From NCBI GenBank assembly GCA_036278935.1, contig DASUKA010000171.1, positions 1 through 59,564 of the forward strand: a stretch of DNA of 59,564 bases, written 5' to 3'. Below, piece after piece: positions 25,734 to 34,872 of the stretch. Position 1 is the stretch's first letter. Each line of letters begins with the position of its first letter. Source of the stretch: DASSNR01 sp036278935 (GTDB taxonomy: Bacteria; Gemmatimonadota; Gemmatimonadetes; Gemmatimonadales; Gemmatimonadaceae). Below the pieces are notes generated by a model. The model was not told the DNA's origin. It saw nothing but the letters and a program-made list of their open reading frames with translations, and searched no databases. Both the position numbers and the translations under genes were made by a program.

Positions 25734-26917
25734 CAGGACATCGGGGAGCCCGCGTCGTCATCGCGCACGGGTGCCAGCGGCTCGGAGCGCTCGGTGCCAC
25801 CGGGGATGGCTCCGGGCTCGAGCGCCGTCTTCATGCGCCGCAGATCATCCCGCACCTGCTGGGCTGGGTTGGCGCCGAAGAACTCGGCGGTCCCGCGCCG
25901 GGCGACACCGGCGGGCGCCGGGTACGACAGTGTGACAGCGACGTGCGTGAATCCGTCCGACAGCTCCCGGAAGCGAACGGCACCCGTGTGGCGCGCGCCG
26001 GAGTCGCCCGTGCTCTTCCACTCGAGGAGCGCGTTCGGGACTTCCCTGATGATCGCGGTCTCCCACTCCGTGGGGACGCCCCCGGGTCCATCCACCACCC
26101 AGTGCGAGCTGCCAGGTGCCGTCTCGCGCACCTCGCGCACGTGCGACACGACGCGCGAGAGGCGACCGGGATCCTTCCAGAACGCAAAGACCATATCCAG
26201 CGGCGCCGCCACGTTGATGGCTTCTCTGAGCGTCTGCGTGCGCCGGCCGGGAGCGAGCCGCGTGAGTTGCCGGACGCCGACATCCGTGGACGCCCGCGTG
26301 ACCATTCCCAACCCCATCAGCCCCACCACCGCCGCCATCGCCCCCTCGTTCCGCACCCCGTAGAAGGCCAGCGCGCCGCCGCCGGCGCCGACGAGCACCC
26401 GCGTGACGGGGGACCAGCGCTCCTCATCTGCCGCGCCCTCGATCCGCCGCCGCACTCGCCCGCCCTGCAATCCGGGCACGCCGTCCGCGGTCTCATGCAC
26501 GTCCAATCGATTCTCGACCGAATGCACGCCGCGCACCGATCGCGCGCGGGCGAGCATCGAACCGGCCTCGCGTGCCAGGATGGGCCCGCTCACCACAACG
26601 GCGCCATCGTGCGCCGTGACGATGATCGAGCTGGGATGCGAGACCACACGTCCCACAGCCGAGCGAACGCGGGCGCGCAGCTGTTCGTCGGAGACGCGCT
26701 CGCGGCGCAGCCGCCCCGTGGTCTCCGACACCGCGCCGCGCACGCGGTTGCGCATGTCCCGTGCGGCGGCGCCCACCGTATCTCCCGTCTCCGCAGCCAC
26801 GTGCGCCACCCGGTCACGCATGAGGGCGCGGCGGCGATTCCCGCGGTCGGGGTCGAACACGTACATCAGTGCGGCGCCGACACCCGCGCCGGCAGCCAGT
26901 GTCATTCCCTTGTTCAT
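25733..26917 (-). CDS. BON- and SRPBCC-domain membrane-associated protein
   Basis: A 394-residue protein. The N-terminus has a short hydrophobic/glycine stretch (MTLAAGAGVGAALMYVFDPD) and a basic RRRALMRDR segment, as in YtxH-like proteins. Residues about 75-125 are a BON domain (LRARVRSAVGRVVSHPSSI, VVVSGPILARE, VHSVENRLDVHE). Two hydrophobic glycine-rich helices follow (about 180-215). Residues about 235-370 are an SRPBCC/polyketide-cyclase domain (INVAAPLDMVFAFWKDPGRL, then VVDGPGGVPTEWETAIIREV). Such proteins are common in soil bacteria and probably bind lipids or hydrophobic ligands at the membrane; function unproven. AGGAG precedes the start at good spacing. First gene of a set with prs and mscL. 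Confidence 0.8.
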   Translation of the reverse strand: MNKGMTLAAGAGVGAALMYVFDPDRGNRRRALMRDRVAHVAAETGDTVGAAARDMRNRVRGAVSETTGRLRRERVSDEQLRARVRSAVGRVVSHPSSIIVTAHDGAVVVSGPILAREAGSMLARARSVRGVHSVENRLDVHETADGVPGLQGGRVRRRIEGAADEERWSPVTRVLVGAGGGALAFYGVRNEGAMAAVVGLMGLGMVTRASTDVGVRQLTRLAPGRRTQTLREAINVAAPLDMVFAFWKDPGRLSRVVSHVREVRETAPGSSHWVVDGPGGVPTEWETAIIREVPNALLEWKSTGDSGARHTGAVRFRELSDGFTHVAVTLSYPAPAGVARRGTAEFFGANPAQQVRDDLRRMKTALEPGAIPGGTERSEPLAPVRDDDAGSPMS

Positions 26918-27130
26918 CGCATCGCTCCTTGCATCTCCGCAGATGCTGCACGGCGCGCAGGGAGCATGCCGCCCCGTCCGCGGCTGGTCAGACCGGTGCG
27001 CTGCAGGAGTCCGCCGCCGCGTCCGTTCGCCCCGGCGTCATGGCGGCGAGGGCAAGATTCATGCGGAGGAAACTCCCTGCATCATGTGGCACCAACCCAT
27101 GACCGTGCCCTCTTCACACAAGGACAGCGC

Positions 27131-27607
27131 ATGACCGCGACCGCGACCGAACGGACCACCGTCTCCCGGGACCAGCTGGTTCAGGGACTGCAGGAGGATC
27201 TCGCCCGCGAATATCGGGCGATCATTCAGTACGTGATCTTCAGCCAGGTGCTGGACACGGCCCAATACATGAGCATCGCGACGCAGTTGCAGGAGCATGC
27301 CCACCAGGAGCTGGACCACGCACTGGCCATCTCCCGTCAGTTGGACTACTTCGGGGCATACCCGGTCCACGAGCCCGACACCGTGCAGGTTTCCGAGAAC
27401 AACGAGGAGATGCTCCGCATCGATCTACAAGCCGAGGACGACACCATACACTTCTACCGTGAGCGCATCCGACAGGCCGAGTCGTTGGGCGAGTTCGCGC
27501 TGGCGGAAGTGCTGCAGGAGATCGTGCGCCAGGAGCAGGACCATCAGATCGACCTCGCCACCGCGCTCGGCGTCGTGCCGGACGACCGGCAAAGGAAGGG
27601 GAAATAG
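27131..27607 (+). CDS. Bacterioferritin-like diiron protein
   Basis: A 158-residue ferritin-like four-helix protein. Diiron ligand motifs are in order: E in LAREYRAIIQYV, ExxH in HAHQELDHALA, E in LQAEDDTIHFYRER, and ExxH in IVRQEQDHQIDLA. This matches bacterioferritins and related ferritin-like proteins that oxidise and store iron. I see no obvious haem-ligating Met at the usual place, so haem binding is uncertain. ATG 27131 was chosen because AGGA lies at the right distance; a much longer upstream reading frame is antisense to the BON-SRPBCC gene and is not real. The 213-base divergent spacer before it shows no recognisable operator. Confidence 0.88.
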   Translation: MTATATERTTVSRDQLVQGLQEDLAREYRAIIQYVIFSQVLDTAQYMSIATQLQEHAHQELDHALAISRQLDYFGAYPVHEPDTVQVSENNEEMLRIDLQAEDDTIHFYRERIRQAESLGEFALAEVLQEIVRQEQDHQIDLATALGVVPDDRQRKGK

Positions 27608-27617
27608 CGAGAGGCAG

Positions 27618-27649
27618 TAGGTCAGTGAGTCAGTGACCCACTGACCCAC
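27618..27649. repeat. Minimal octad hairpin between convergent genes
   Basis: Two octads (TAGGTCAG, TGAGTCAG; 27618-27633) face two inverted octads (TGACCCAC twice; 27634-27649) with almost no loop, giving a 32-base near-palindrome. It is the shortest member of the element family and lies between the ferritin-like gene and the ADOP permease gene, which converge. Confidence 0.75.
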
Positions 27650-27671
27650 CGCCTTTCTCCTCTCCGTCTCC

Positions 27672-30113
27672 TCACTCTGCCCGCATGGCAATGACGGGGT
27701 CGACGCGGGCCGCGCGGCGGGCGGGGAGCCAGCTCGCCAGCACGGCGACGGCAGCCAGGATGACGGCCACGCCCGCGAAGGTGAGCGGATCGATGGCTCC
27801 TACGCCGAAGAGAAGACTCGTGATGAGCCGCGTGAGCCCGAACGCCGCGGCGAGACCGAGAAGGATTCCGCCCAGCGTAAGCCAGAGCCCCTGCCCGAGC
27901 ACCATGCGCACGACGCGCTCGTGCGAAGCGCCGAGGGCGAGGCGGATGCCGAGCTCGCGCGTGCGCTGACTCACCGTGTAGGAGATCACGCCATAGATGC
28001 CGAGCGCGGCAAGGAGCAACGCGATACCGGCGAACGCGCTGAGCAACAGCAGGTAGAACCTCGGCTGTGCGACCGAATCGTGTACCACCTGGTCCATGGT
28101 CGCGAGGCCGAAGATGGGGAGGTCCGCGTCCACTTGGTGGACGGCCGCTCGGATGGCGCCCTCGATGAGCTTGGGATCGGCGCTCGAACGCACGGCGACC
28201 GAAATGTCGTTCTGCGGAAACGTGCCGAATGGGACATAGGTCATGGGATAATCCTTGCCGCCCAGACCAAACTGCTTCACGTCACCCACCACGCCGATGA
28301 TCTCGCCGCCAGACGTGACCGGCGTGCCCGTCTGCGCCGTATCATGCGTGACACCGAGCGTGATGCGACGGCCGATCGGATTCTCGTTCGGGAAGTAGCG
28401 CCGCACGAACTCCTGATTGACGACGACCACCTGCGGGGCGCTCGACCGATCCTCGGGCGCCGTGTAGAGCCGGCCGCGTATCACCGGGATCCCAAGGGCG
28501 CGGAAGTAGTCCGGCGATGCCGGATCGATGTCGGTATCCGGCTCGTTGCCCGGAGTAGGCTTGGGCCGCCCGGCAATTTCCATGATGGTGCGCATATGGC
28601 TGTCGCCGAGCGGCTGCTCGAGTGCCACGGCGGCCGCCTCTGTTCCGGGCAGCCGTGTGAGCTGCTCGGAGAGCTGCGCAACGAAGATGTTCTTGTTGCG
28701 GTCATAGGGGTACTTCGCGTCGGAGATCGCGACGTTGAAGCTGATGACGTGATCGGTGCGGAAGCCCGGGTCCACGTGGGTGAGGCGGACGAAGCTCCGG
28801 AGCAGCAGGCCGGCGCCCACGAGGAGCACGACGGCGAGCGCCATCTCGATCATCACCAATGCGCCGCGCGTGCGCCGAGCGCCGCCGCGGCTCGACCCGC
28901 GTACGCCTTCGCGCAGCATCCGGCTCACATCTGCCCGCGACGCATGCACCGCGGGCGCGAGCCCGAACAACACGCCAGTCGCGAGCGCAAGAGCGACCGT
29001 GAAGAGGAGCACGCGCCCGTCGACCGCCACCTCATCGAGGCGCGGCAGCCCCGCCGGACCGAAGGCGACCACCGCCTGCACCGCCCACGTCGCGAGCAAC
29101 GCCCCAAGCAAGGCACCCGCCAGCGCCAGGAGGATGCTCTCAGTCACCAGTTGCCGGACGATGCGCCGCCGCCCCGCACCGAGCGCCGTGCGAACGGCGA
29201 TCTCCGGCTCCCGGGCCGCCGCGCGCACGAGCAGCAGGTTGGCCACATTGGCGCAGGCGATGAGGAGCACGAAGCCCACGGCACCGAGCATCGCGTACAG
29301 CGCTGGACGCACGTCGCCCACGATCTGCTGCTGCAGCGGCTGCACCGTGCCGCCGTAGTGCGTGTTGCTCTCCGGGTACTGCTCCTCCAGCTGCTTGGCG
29401 ATGGCCGCGATCTCCTCGCGCGCGTGCTCGATCGGGACACCCGCTTTCACGCGGCCGATCGCGGAGAGAAAGTGCGCGCCACGATTGCTCGGCAGGAGCG
29501 CCCAGGATGGCCACACGAGCGGCACCCAGATATCGGGCTTCTCCGGGTAGGTGAAGCCGGATGGCGCGACGCCGATCACGGTGTATGGGGCACCGTCGAG
29601 CGAGATGGTCTGTCCCACGACGCGGGGATCACCGCCGAAGCGGCCGTGCCACAGCGCGTCAGAGAGTACGACGACCTTCGGCGCGTTGGGCGCATCCTCA
29701 TTCGACGCGAAGGTCCGACCGAGCTGAGGCTGCACCCCGAGCAACGCGAAGAAGCGCGCCCCCACCGCCTCCTCGCTCAGACGCAGCGGCTCCACGCCAG
29801 TTCCAGTGAGGTTCACGTTGCTGTGATCCATCGCCGCCATCCCGACGAAGCTCGTGCTCCCGTCGCGGTAGTCGATGAAGTCGAGCGCCGACATGCTCGT
29901 CGGCTTGCCGGGCGGATTCTCGGAGGCGATGGCGACCAACTGCCCCGGATCCTTGAACGGCAGCGGCTTGAGCAACACGCCGTAGACGATGCTGAAGATC
30001 GCCGTGGTCGCCCCGATCGCGAGCGCGAGCATCGTGACGGCGACCAGTGTGAATCCGGGGGTATGCAGCAGCTTACGGGCGGCGTAGCGAAGATCGCGGA
30101 AGAACGTATCCAT
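27672..30113 (-). CDS. ADOP-type ABC transporter permease (duplicated MacB/FtsX domains)
   Basis: An 813-residue inner-membrane protein. It has the acidobacterial duplicated orphan permease plan: an N-terminal DLRYAARKLLHTPGFT signature, a first TM, a periplasmic MacB core (about 60-250), an FtsX domain with three TMs (about 290-400), then a second MacB core and a second FtsX domain ending in LPARRAARVDPVIAMRAE. The internal motif TAIFSIVYGVLLKPLPF is diagnostic. It has no ATPase of its own and none is adjacent, as usual for ADOPs; a PadR regulator, often neighbouring, is also absent. ATG 30113 was chosen because the family signature starts there; an upstream in-frame Met adds 35 unrelated residues. 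Substrate unknown. Confidence 0.92.
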   Translation of the reverse strand: MDTFFRDLRYAARKLLHTPGFTLVAVTMLALAIGATTAIFSIVYGVLLKPLPFKDPGQLVAIASENPPGKPTSMSALDFIDYRDGSTSFVGMAAMDHSNVNLTGTGVEPLRLSEEAVGARFFALLGVQPQLGRTFASNEDAPNAPKVVVLSDALWHGRFGGDPRVVGQTISLDGAPYTVIGVAPSGFTYPEKPDIWVPLVWPSWALLPSNRGAHFLSAIGRVKAGVPIEHAREEIAAIAKQLEEQYPESNTHYGGTVQPLQQQIVGDVRPALYAMLGAVGFVLLIACANVANLLLVRAAAREPEIAVRTALGAGRRRIVRQLVTESILLALAGALLGALLATWAVQAVVAFGPAGLPRLDEVAVDGRVLLFTVALALATGVLFGLAPAVHASRADVSRMLREGVRGSSRGGARRTRGALVMIEMALAVVLLVGAGLLLRSFVRLTHVDPGFRTDHVISFNVAISDAKYPYDRNKNIFVAQLSEQLTRLPGTEAAAVALEQPLGDSHMRTIMEIAGRPKPTPGNEPDTDIDPASPDYFRALGIPVIRGRLYTAPEDRSSAPQVVVVNQEFVRRYFPNENPIGRRITLGVTHDTAQTGTPVTSGGEIIGVVGDVKQFGLGGKDYPMTYVPFGTFPQNDISVAVRSSADPKLIEGAIRAAVHQVDADLPIFGLATMDQVVHDSVAQPRFYLLLLSAFAGIALLLAALGIYGVISYTVSQRTRELGIRLALGASHERVVRMVLGQGLWLTLGGILLGLAAAFGLTRLITSLLFGVGAIDPLTFAGVAVILAAVAVLASWLPARRAARVDPVIAMRAE

Positions 30114-30313
30114 GTGACATAGGTCGAGGGACTGGACTCCCGATTGCTCAGGGACTGACGCCGCTCCAACGAAAGAAGCGTGCCTCGCCCGTTCGACAGG
30201 ATGTCGTTGCGACTTCATGACTTACGTCACGCATCCCCTTGTCTCCGCCTGCCGCCCTGTTCGTTCGTGGGATTGCACGTCCCAGGAACGGACACCGGTA
30301 GCGTGCAGGACGC

Positions 30314-32767
30314 TCAGAACGCCGTGCCCATGTACAGCTGCACCCGCCACCCCTGGTCCGGATGGATGGACCGCGCCACATCGAAGCGGATGAGCCCGTC
30401 CATGACCGAGGCGCCAACGCCAACATCACTCGCCGGGCGACCCGGGGCGCGCCAGCTGTGCCGGTCGCCCGCCCAACCCAGGTCCGCGAACAGCACCGGC
30501 CGGATCTTGACGGAGCTCCCACCCAGCTCCATGCGCGTGAGCCAGTAGGCATCGCCCAGCACGCTGCCGGGATCGAGCCCGCGCAACGTCTGAGTGCCGC
30601 CCAGATACCAGAGTCGCTGCGGCGGCACGGTTCCGCCGGATGCACCCGCGCTCCCCGTGATCGCGCCGGCCAGATGCGATCCAATGGGGTGCGACAGCGT
30701 GGCCTCCAGCGAGCCGCGCGTGTAGTCGAACGTCCCCGTGGCCGCTTCCCCGCGCACCGTTGCCGTGGTGCGCCACCCGAACGGGTTCGTGCCGAACGAT
30801 CGCGTGAAGGTGCCCGCGAGCCCACTTTCCGTTGCCCGCGCCGCGGCGATGTTCTGCAGGAATTCCACGCCGTTGAGCGCGTTGGGCAGCGAGAACTGGG
30901 TTTCGACGCCGGCGCTCGACTCTCGCTCGGCGAAGAGCCGCCAGGTGAGGTGCGCGGCGAGGCCCGCGTCATGCGCGCCAGACAGCTCCGCGCCCCAGCC
31001 CCGGTAGTAGAAGCCCTCGTCGCGCCCGAAGAGCAGCGCATCGAGCGACGAGCCCACGCTGAACGGATCACCCCAGTCACTCGCGGGGTTGAGTCGGCGG
31101 TAGATCCCGAGTTGGTACGTGGTGCGCGCGTTGCTGCGCCGCAGCTCCACCTGCGCGTTGGGTTGGAGGTCGGCACTTCCGATACGCAGCGTCGCCTCCG
31201 CCGCCAGCCCCTTGCCGAACTGCTCCTCCGCATCAATGCCTGCCGACAGCCCTTCGACGCGGTTGTAGCGCAGCATCCCTCGGTCGATGCCGTAGTGCAG
31301 CTCGAGCGGCAGCGGTCCCCACCCGGGTTGCAGCGTCATGGACAGCGAATGGACCAGTGCATCGCGCTCGCCCGTATCGAAGATCGTCTCGCCGCCATCG
31401 AAGATGGAGGGCGGCAGCTCCGCCGAATGCGCGAGCGCGGCCGTATCGCAGGGAACGCGGTACGCCACACGAAGCTGCCCATCGTAGCGGGAGCGGGTAC
31501 GGATGAGCGTATCCCCGACGGGACAGTCCAGCGCCTTGAGATCGGGGTCGTTGTCAGCGCCATGGCGATGGTGCGCGTCGCCGCGCGAGCGGTCCGTGGA
31601 ATCGCGCCGGGCGAGCATGGTGGCCGCCGCACTGTCGGCGCGCACGCGGATGGGCCCAACGAGCGAATCGCTCCTGATGTGGTGTGCGGAGTCGCGCGCG
31701 GCGATCACGATGGGCGGGAGGGAATCGGTGCCGTTCACGCTCGCGTAGCCGAACGTCTGCTCCACGGAAAACGGCATGCGCAGCACGCCCGCCTGCGCCT
31801 CGCCCTGCACTGTCTGGAGCCGCGGGAGCCACCAGCGCTCGCCGCGCAACCCGTACTCCACCGTGAAGGCGGTGATGGTGAACGCGAGCGGGCTGAGCGC
31901 GGCGCGTGCCATGCGTGGGATGTCATGGTAGTCGTCGGGCTGCTGCTCCTTGAGAAAGTGCAGCACGTCAAAGGGCATGGAGGGGCGGAAGACGGCGCGC
32001 ACGAGCTGCCCGCTGGCGACATCGAACCAGAGCGAGCCCACGAGCAGGTCCCAGCGCGGGCGACGGGCGGTGACGGTGACTTCCCGCAAGCGGATCTGGT
32101 GCCCGTCCGGGAGGGAGAGCTCCACCGAATCTCCCGATGCGTATCGGTAGTAGGCCTCCGCGCCCTCGTCCAGCGGGTGCATGAAGAGCGCATCGTCGTC
32201 GCCCTTGGTGACGGTGTGCATCCCGGCCAGGTTCAGCAGCCCTTCGCGGCCGGGGAAGTAGGGGATGGGACTCTCGTCCAGCGCGTCGTCGAGCACGCGC
32301 ACGCCGTGAAACGCCATCGGGATGGCGGTGCGCGCTCCCAGTACGTCCACCCACACGCCGGTGCCGCGCCGCCAGCGCACGCGGGTGGCCGTCTCGCTCC
32401 GATAGACGAGCCGCCGAAGGCCAAGGTGATGAACGCGGAACCACGCCGAAATACGCTCGCGTGCAGTGGCATCGTAGCTCAGAAGCGAGGAGGCCGTGGC
32501 GAATCGCGCGGCGCGTGCGCGCGCGATGAGCGTGCGGGCGGCAGGGTCGCGGTACGCAGTGGCCAGGAGCGCACTGGTGAGCGGGATGCGCTTGTGCGCG
32601 TGGCGGAGCGCGTGCTTGTGCTCGGCCGAGTCGCGCGCGGCACGGGTGGAATCGGGGTGCGCGTCGGCTGAGTCAGCCGCAGGCACGGCCGTACGTCCCG
32701 TATCGGCGACGGGACGAGGAGGAGCGCCCGCTTGCAGGGCGGCAAGGATGGAAACCAGAAAGAGCAT
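30314..32767 (-). CDS. Large outer-membrane protein with Omp85-like C-terminal barrel
   Basis: An 817-residue exported protein; ATG 32767 starts a short signal peptide (MLFLVSILAALQAGA). The N-terminal about 400 residues are periplasmic, with beta-rich segments (YYRYASGDSVELSLPDGHQI, WDLLVGSLWFDVASGQLVRA) and no clear POTRA repeats. The C-terminal half is a beta-barrel with an L6-type motif (GGTQTLRGLDPGS) where the conserved RG of Omp85/BamA/TamA proteins is present, and ends in an aromatic strand (VQLYMGTAF). Probably a surface-antigen/TamA-like protein; no specific family is recognised. It is divergent from the BIG2 gene across about 240 bases. Confidence 0.7.
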   Translation of the reverse strand: MLFLVSILAALQAGAPPRPVADTGRTAVPAADSADAHPDSTRAARDSAEHKHALRHAHKRIPLTSALLATAYRDPAARTLIARARAARFATASSLLSYDATARERISAWFRVHHLGLRRLVYRSETATRVRWRRGTGVWVDVLGARTAIPMAFHGVRVLDDALDESPIPYFPGREGLLNLAGMHTVTKGDDDALFMHPLDEGAEAYYRYASGDSVELSLPDGHQIRLREVTVTARRPRWDLLVGSLWFDVASGQLVRAVFRPSMPFDVLHFLKEQQPDDYHDIPRMARAALSPLAFTITAFTVEYGLRGERWWLPRLQTVQGEAQAGVLRMPFSVEQTFGYASVNGTDSLPPIVIAARDSAHHIRSDSLVGPIRVRADSAAATMLARRDSTDRSRGDAHHRHGADNDPDLKALDCPVGDTLIRTRSRYDGQLRVAYRVPCDTAALAHSAELPPSIFDGGETIFDTGERDALVHSLSMTLQPGWGPLPLELHYGIDRGMLRYNRVEGLSAGIDAEEQFGKGLAAEATLRIGSADLQPNAQVELRRSNARTTYQLGIYRRLNPASDWGDPFSVGSSLDALLFGRDEGFYYRGWGAELSGAHDAGLAAHLTWRLFAERESSAGVETQFSLPNALNGVEFLQNIAAARATESGLAGTFTRSFGTNPFGWRTTATVRGEAATGTFDYTRGSLEATLSHPIGSHLAGAITGSAGASGGTVPPQRLWYLGGTQTLRGLDPGSVLGDAYWLTRMELGGSSVKIRPVLFADLGWAGDRHSWRAPGRPASDVGVGASVMDGLIRFDVARSIHPDQGWRVQLYMGTAF

Positions 32768-33005
32768 GGGCAGCTGGGCAGCCGGGAGCGTGCACTTCCC
32801 GTACGACGTGCGGCGCCATGGGGTTTCCGCGCTCACAACGCACGGCACGACGGATCGCGAGCCGCGCCCACGGAGTCCACAGCCGCATGAGCCCTCGGAA
32901 CACCTCTTGCCAGTTGATGCCGCGCGGGCCGGCTGGCTCCTCGCCACCTCGTGGGCGCCTGCCGGACAGCCCCCGCACTACGTCTCACGTGCGGAGCGCG
33001 GCCGA

Positions 33006-34811
33006 ATGCGAGCTTCTCCATCTCTTCTAGGCGCCATATTGCTGGCCATACTCTGGGCGCCGATCTCGTGCACCAGCGATGCGCTGGGGCCGGGCGGCGC
33101 GAAGGTGGCGAGCGTCGCAATCACCCCGGCCACGCCCGTGCTGAACGTCGGCGCGCAACTCCCCCTGGTGGCCACGGTCAAGGACGCCCAGGGGAATACC
33201 GTTCCCAGCCCGCAGCTCTTCTGGTCGAGCAGCGATACCACGGTCGCCGTTGTCTCGGATGCGGGCATTGTCACCGCCGTCTCGCTCGGCAGTGCGCGGA
33301 TTGTCGCGAGCGCGGAGGGAACGCCGGGCAGCGCCACGGTCACCGTGGCGCCGATACCGGTCTCGACACTGGCCATCGCGCCGCAGAGCGCCATCACGAC
33401 CACGGGATCGAGCGTGCAGCTCCAGGCGCTCGCCTACGGCCCCGATGGCCAACTCCTCTCGGGACGCAAGGTTTCCTGGTCCAGCAGCAACCGGGAGGTC
33501 GCCACCGTGGATGACTCGGGACGCGTGAACGCGATGACGACGGGGAAGGCCACCATCACCGCCACCAGCGAGGGAAAGCGGGCCAGCGCCACCGTGACCG
33601 TACAGCACGCGCCCGTGTCGAACCTCAGCATCTCGCCGAGTACGGCGGAGATCACCGTCGGGCAGACCGTGCATCTCGACGCGACCGTGCGCGACAGCCA
33701 CGGCACGGTGGTCACGGGTCAGTCGGTGACGTGGTCCAGCAATAACAACTCGGTCGCCACGGTGTCGGGGTCCGGCGTCGTCACAGGCAAGGACAAGGGG
33801 AGCGCGGTCATCACCGCAGCCGCCGGCGGACATTCCGCCAAGGCGACCGTCACTGTCACGAAGAAGGAGACGGACACGGGCAACACCAACGCCGTCGCCA
33901 CTGTACTGGTGAGTCCCTCGAAGGCGACGATGACCACCGGGAGCTCGCTGCAGTTCACCGCCACCGCGCTCGATGCCGATGGCAAGCCAGTGGACGGGGT
34001 CAGCTTTACATGGTCCAGCACCAATCACTCCGTGGCCACGGTATCCAGCAACGGTCGGGTGACCGCCGTGGCGGCCGGCACCGTGGGGATTGTCGCCGAG
34101 ACCGGGGGAAAGGGGACGCAGGTTCTGGTCACGGTCACCGCGTCATCACAGGACCACCCGAGCGTGCACAGCGTGGAGGTCACGCCCGCCTCGGCCACCA
34201 TGACCGTGCGGCACACCCTGCAACTACACGCGACAGTGCGCGATGCACAGAACACGGTGATCGACCACGCCACCGTCACGTGGAGCAGCTCCAACGCCCA
34301 GAAGGCGCTGGTGGATACCAGCGGCGCCGTTGTGGCGCTTGCGCCGGGGACTGTGCAGATCACGGCGACAAGCGGGGGCAAGTCCGGGAGCGCTACCATC
34401 AGCATCCGGAACAGCTCCGTCAGTCAGGTGAAAGTCGCGGTCGGCGCAAGCCAGCTGGATGTGGGAGAGACCACGCATGCCACTGCCACGCTCTATGACG
34501 CGACCGGAGTGATTCTGCAGGACCTCCCCGTCGCCTGGACATCGCAGAACCCGGCGGTCGCCATCGTGTCCTCGTCGGGCATGGTGAAGGGGGCAGCGCC
34601 GGGCTCCGCCCAAATCGTCGCGACCACCGGCGCGGTGCAGGGTGCCGCCAGCGTGACCGTGCAGGATACCACGAGTGGCGATGACACTCCGGCCAGTGGC
34701 GGGGATTCGGGTGATGGCGGCTCGAGCTCGGGCGGCAACGGCAAGCACGACCACCCCAGCCATCCTCCGCACAAACCGCCGCAGAAGGGCGGGAAACATC
34801 CGCCCGGATAG
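33006..34811 (+). CDS. Secreted protein with six BIG2 (Ig-like) domains
   Basis: A 601-residue exported protein. The signal segment (LLGAILLAILWAPISC) ends in a weak lipobox-like Cys, so it may be a lipoprotein. Six tandem bacterial Ig-like (BIG2) domains of 80-95 residues follow, each with a V-x-x-V/L-x-I/V-x-P opening, a W-S-S/T-S-N-x-x-V-A-x-V core (for example VTWSSNNNSVATVSGSGVVT) and a G-x-A-x-I-x-A closing strand. The last 47 residues are Gly/Ser/Asp then His/Pro/Lys-rich (KHDHPSHPPHKPPQKGGKH), possibly metal-binding or surface-adhesive. Likely a cell-surface adhesin or structural protein. ATG 33006 was chosen for the signal peptide. Confidence 0.85.
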   Translation: MRASPSLLGAILLAILWAPISCTSDALGPGGAKVASVAITPATPVLNVGAQLPLVATVKDAQGNTVPSPQLFWSSSDTTVAVVSDAGIVTAVSLGSARIVASAEGTPGSATVTVAPIPVSTLAIAPQSAITTTGSSVQLQALAYGPDGQLLSGRKVSWSSSNREVATVDDSGRVNAMTTGKATITATSEGKRASATVTVQHAPVSNLSISPSTAEITVGQTVHLDATVRDSHGTVVTGQSVTWSSNNNSVATVSGSGVVTGKDKGSAVITAAAGGHSAKATVTVTKKETDTGNTNAVATVLVSPSKATMTTGSSLQFTATALDADGKPVDGVSFTWSSTNHSVATVSSNGRVTAVAAGTVGIVAETGGKGTQVLVTVTASSQDHPSVHSVEVTPASATMTVRHTLQLHATVRDAQNTVIDHATVTWSSSNAQKALVDTSGAVVALAPGTVQITATSGGKSGSATISIRNSSVSQVKVAVGASQLDVGETTHATATLYDATGVILQDLPVAWTSQNPAVAIVSSSGMVKGAAPGSAQIVATTGAVQGAASVTVQDTTSGDDTPASGGDSGDGGSSSGGNGKHDHPSHPPHKPPQKGGKHPPG

Positions 34812-34872
34812 GCGCGGCCCGCGCCGCGAAGGGACAACTGCCGTGGCGCGCCGTCACCGCTAGATTCCTGCG

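Noticed and set aside
27081..27100. TGGCAC motif upstream of the ferritin-like gene as a sigma-54 site
   Set aside because: There is no GC-containing -12 element at the required distance.
25943..27130. Long plus-strand extension of the ferritin-like reading frame
   Set aside because: It is antisense to the BON-SRPBCC gene, Arg/His/Pro-rich and lacks any domain; the ribosome site at 27131 marks the real start.
27921..30122. Long plus-strand open frame opposite the ADOP permease
   Set aside because: It is an antisense shadow of a GC-rich gene, with a composition dominated by Arg, His and Ala and no domain.
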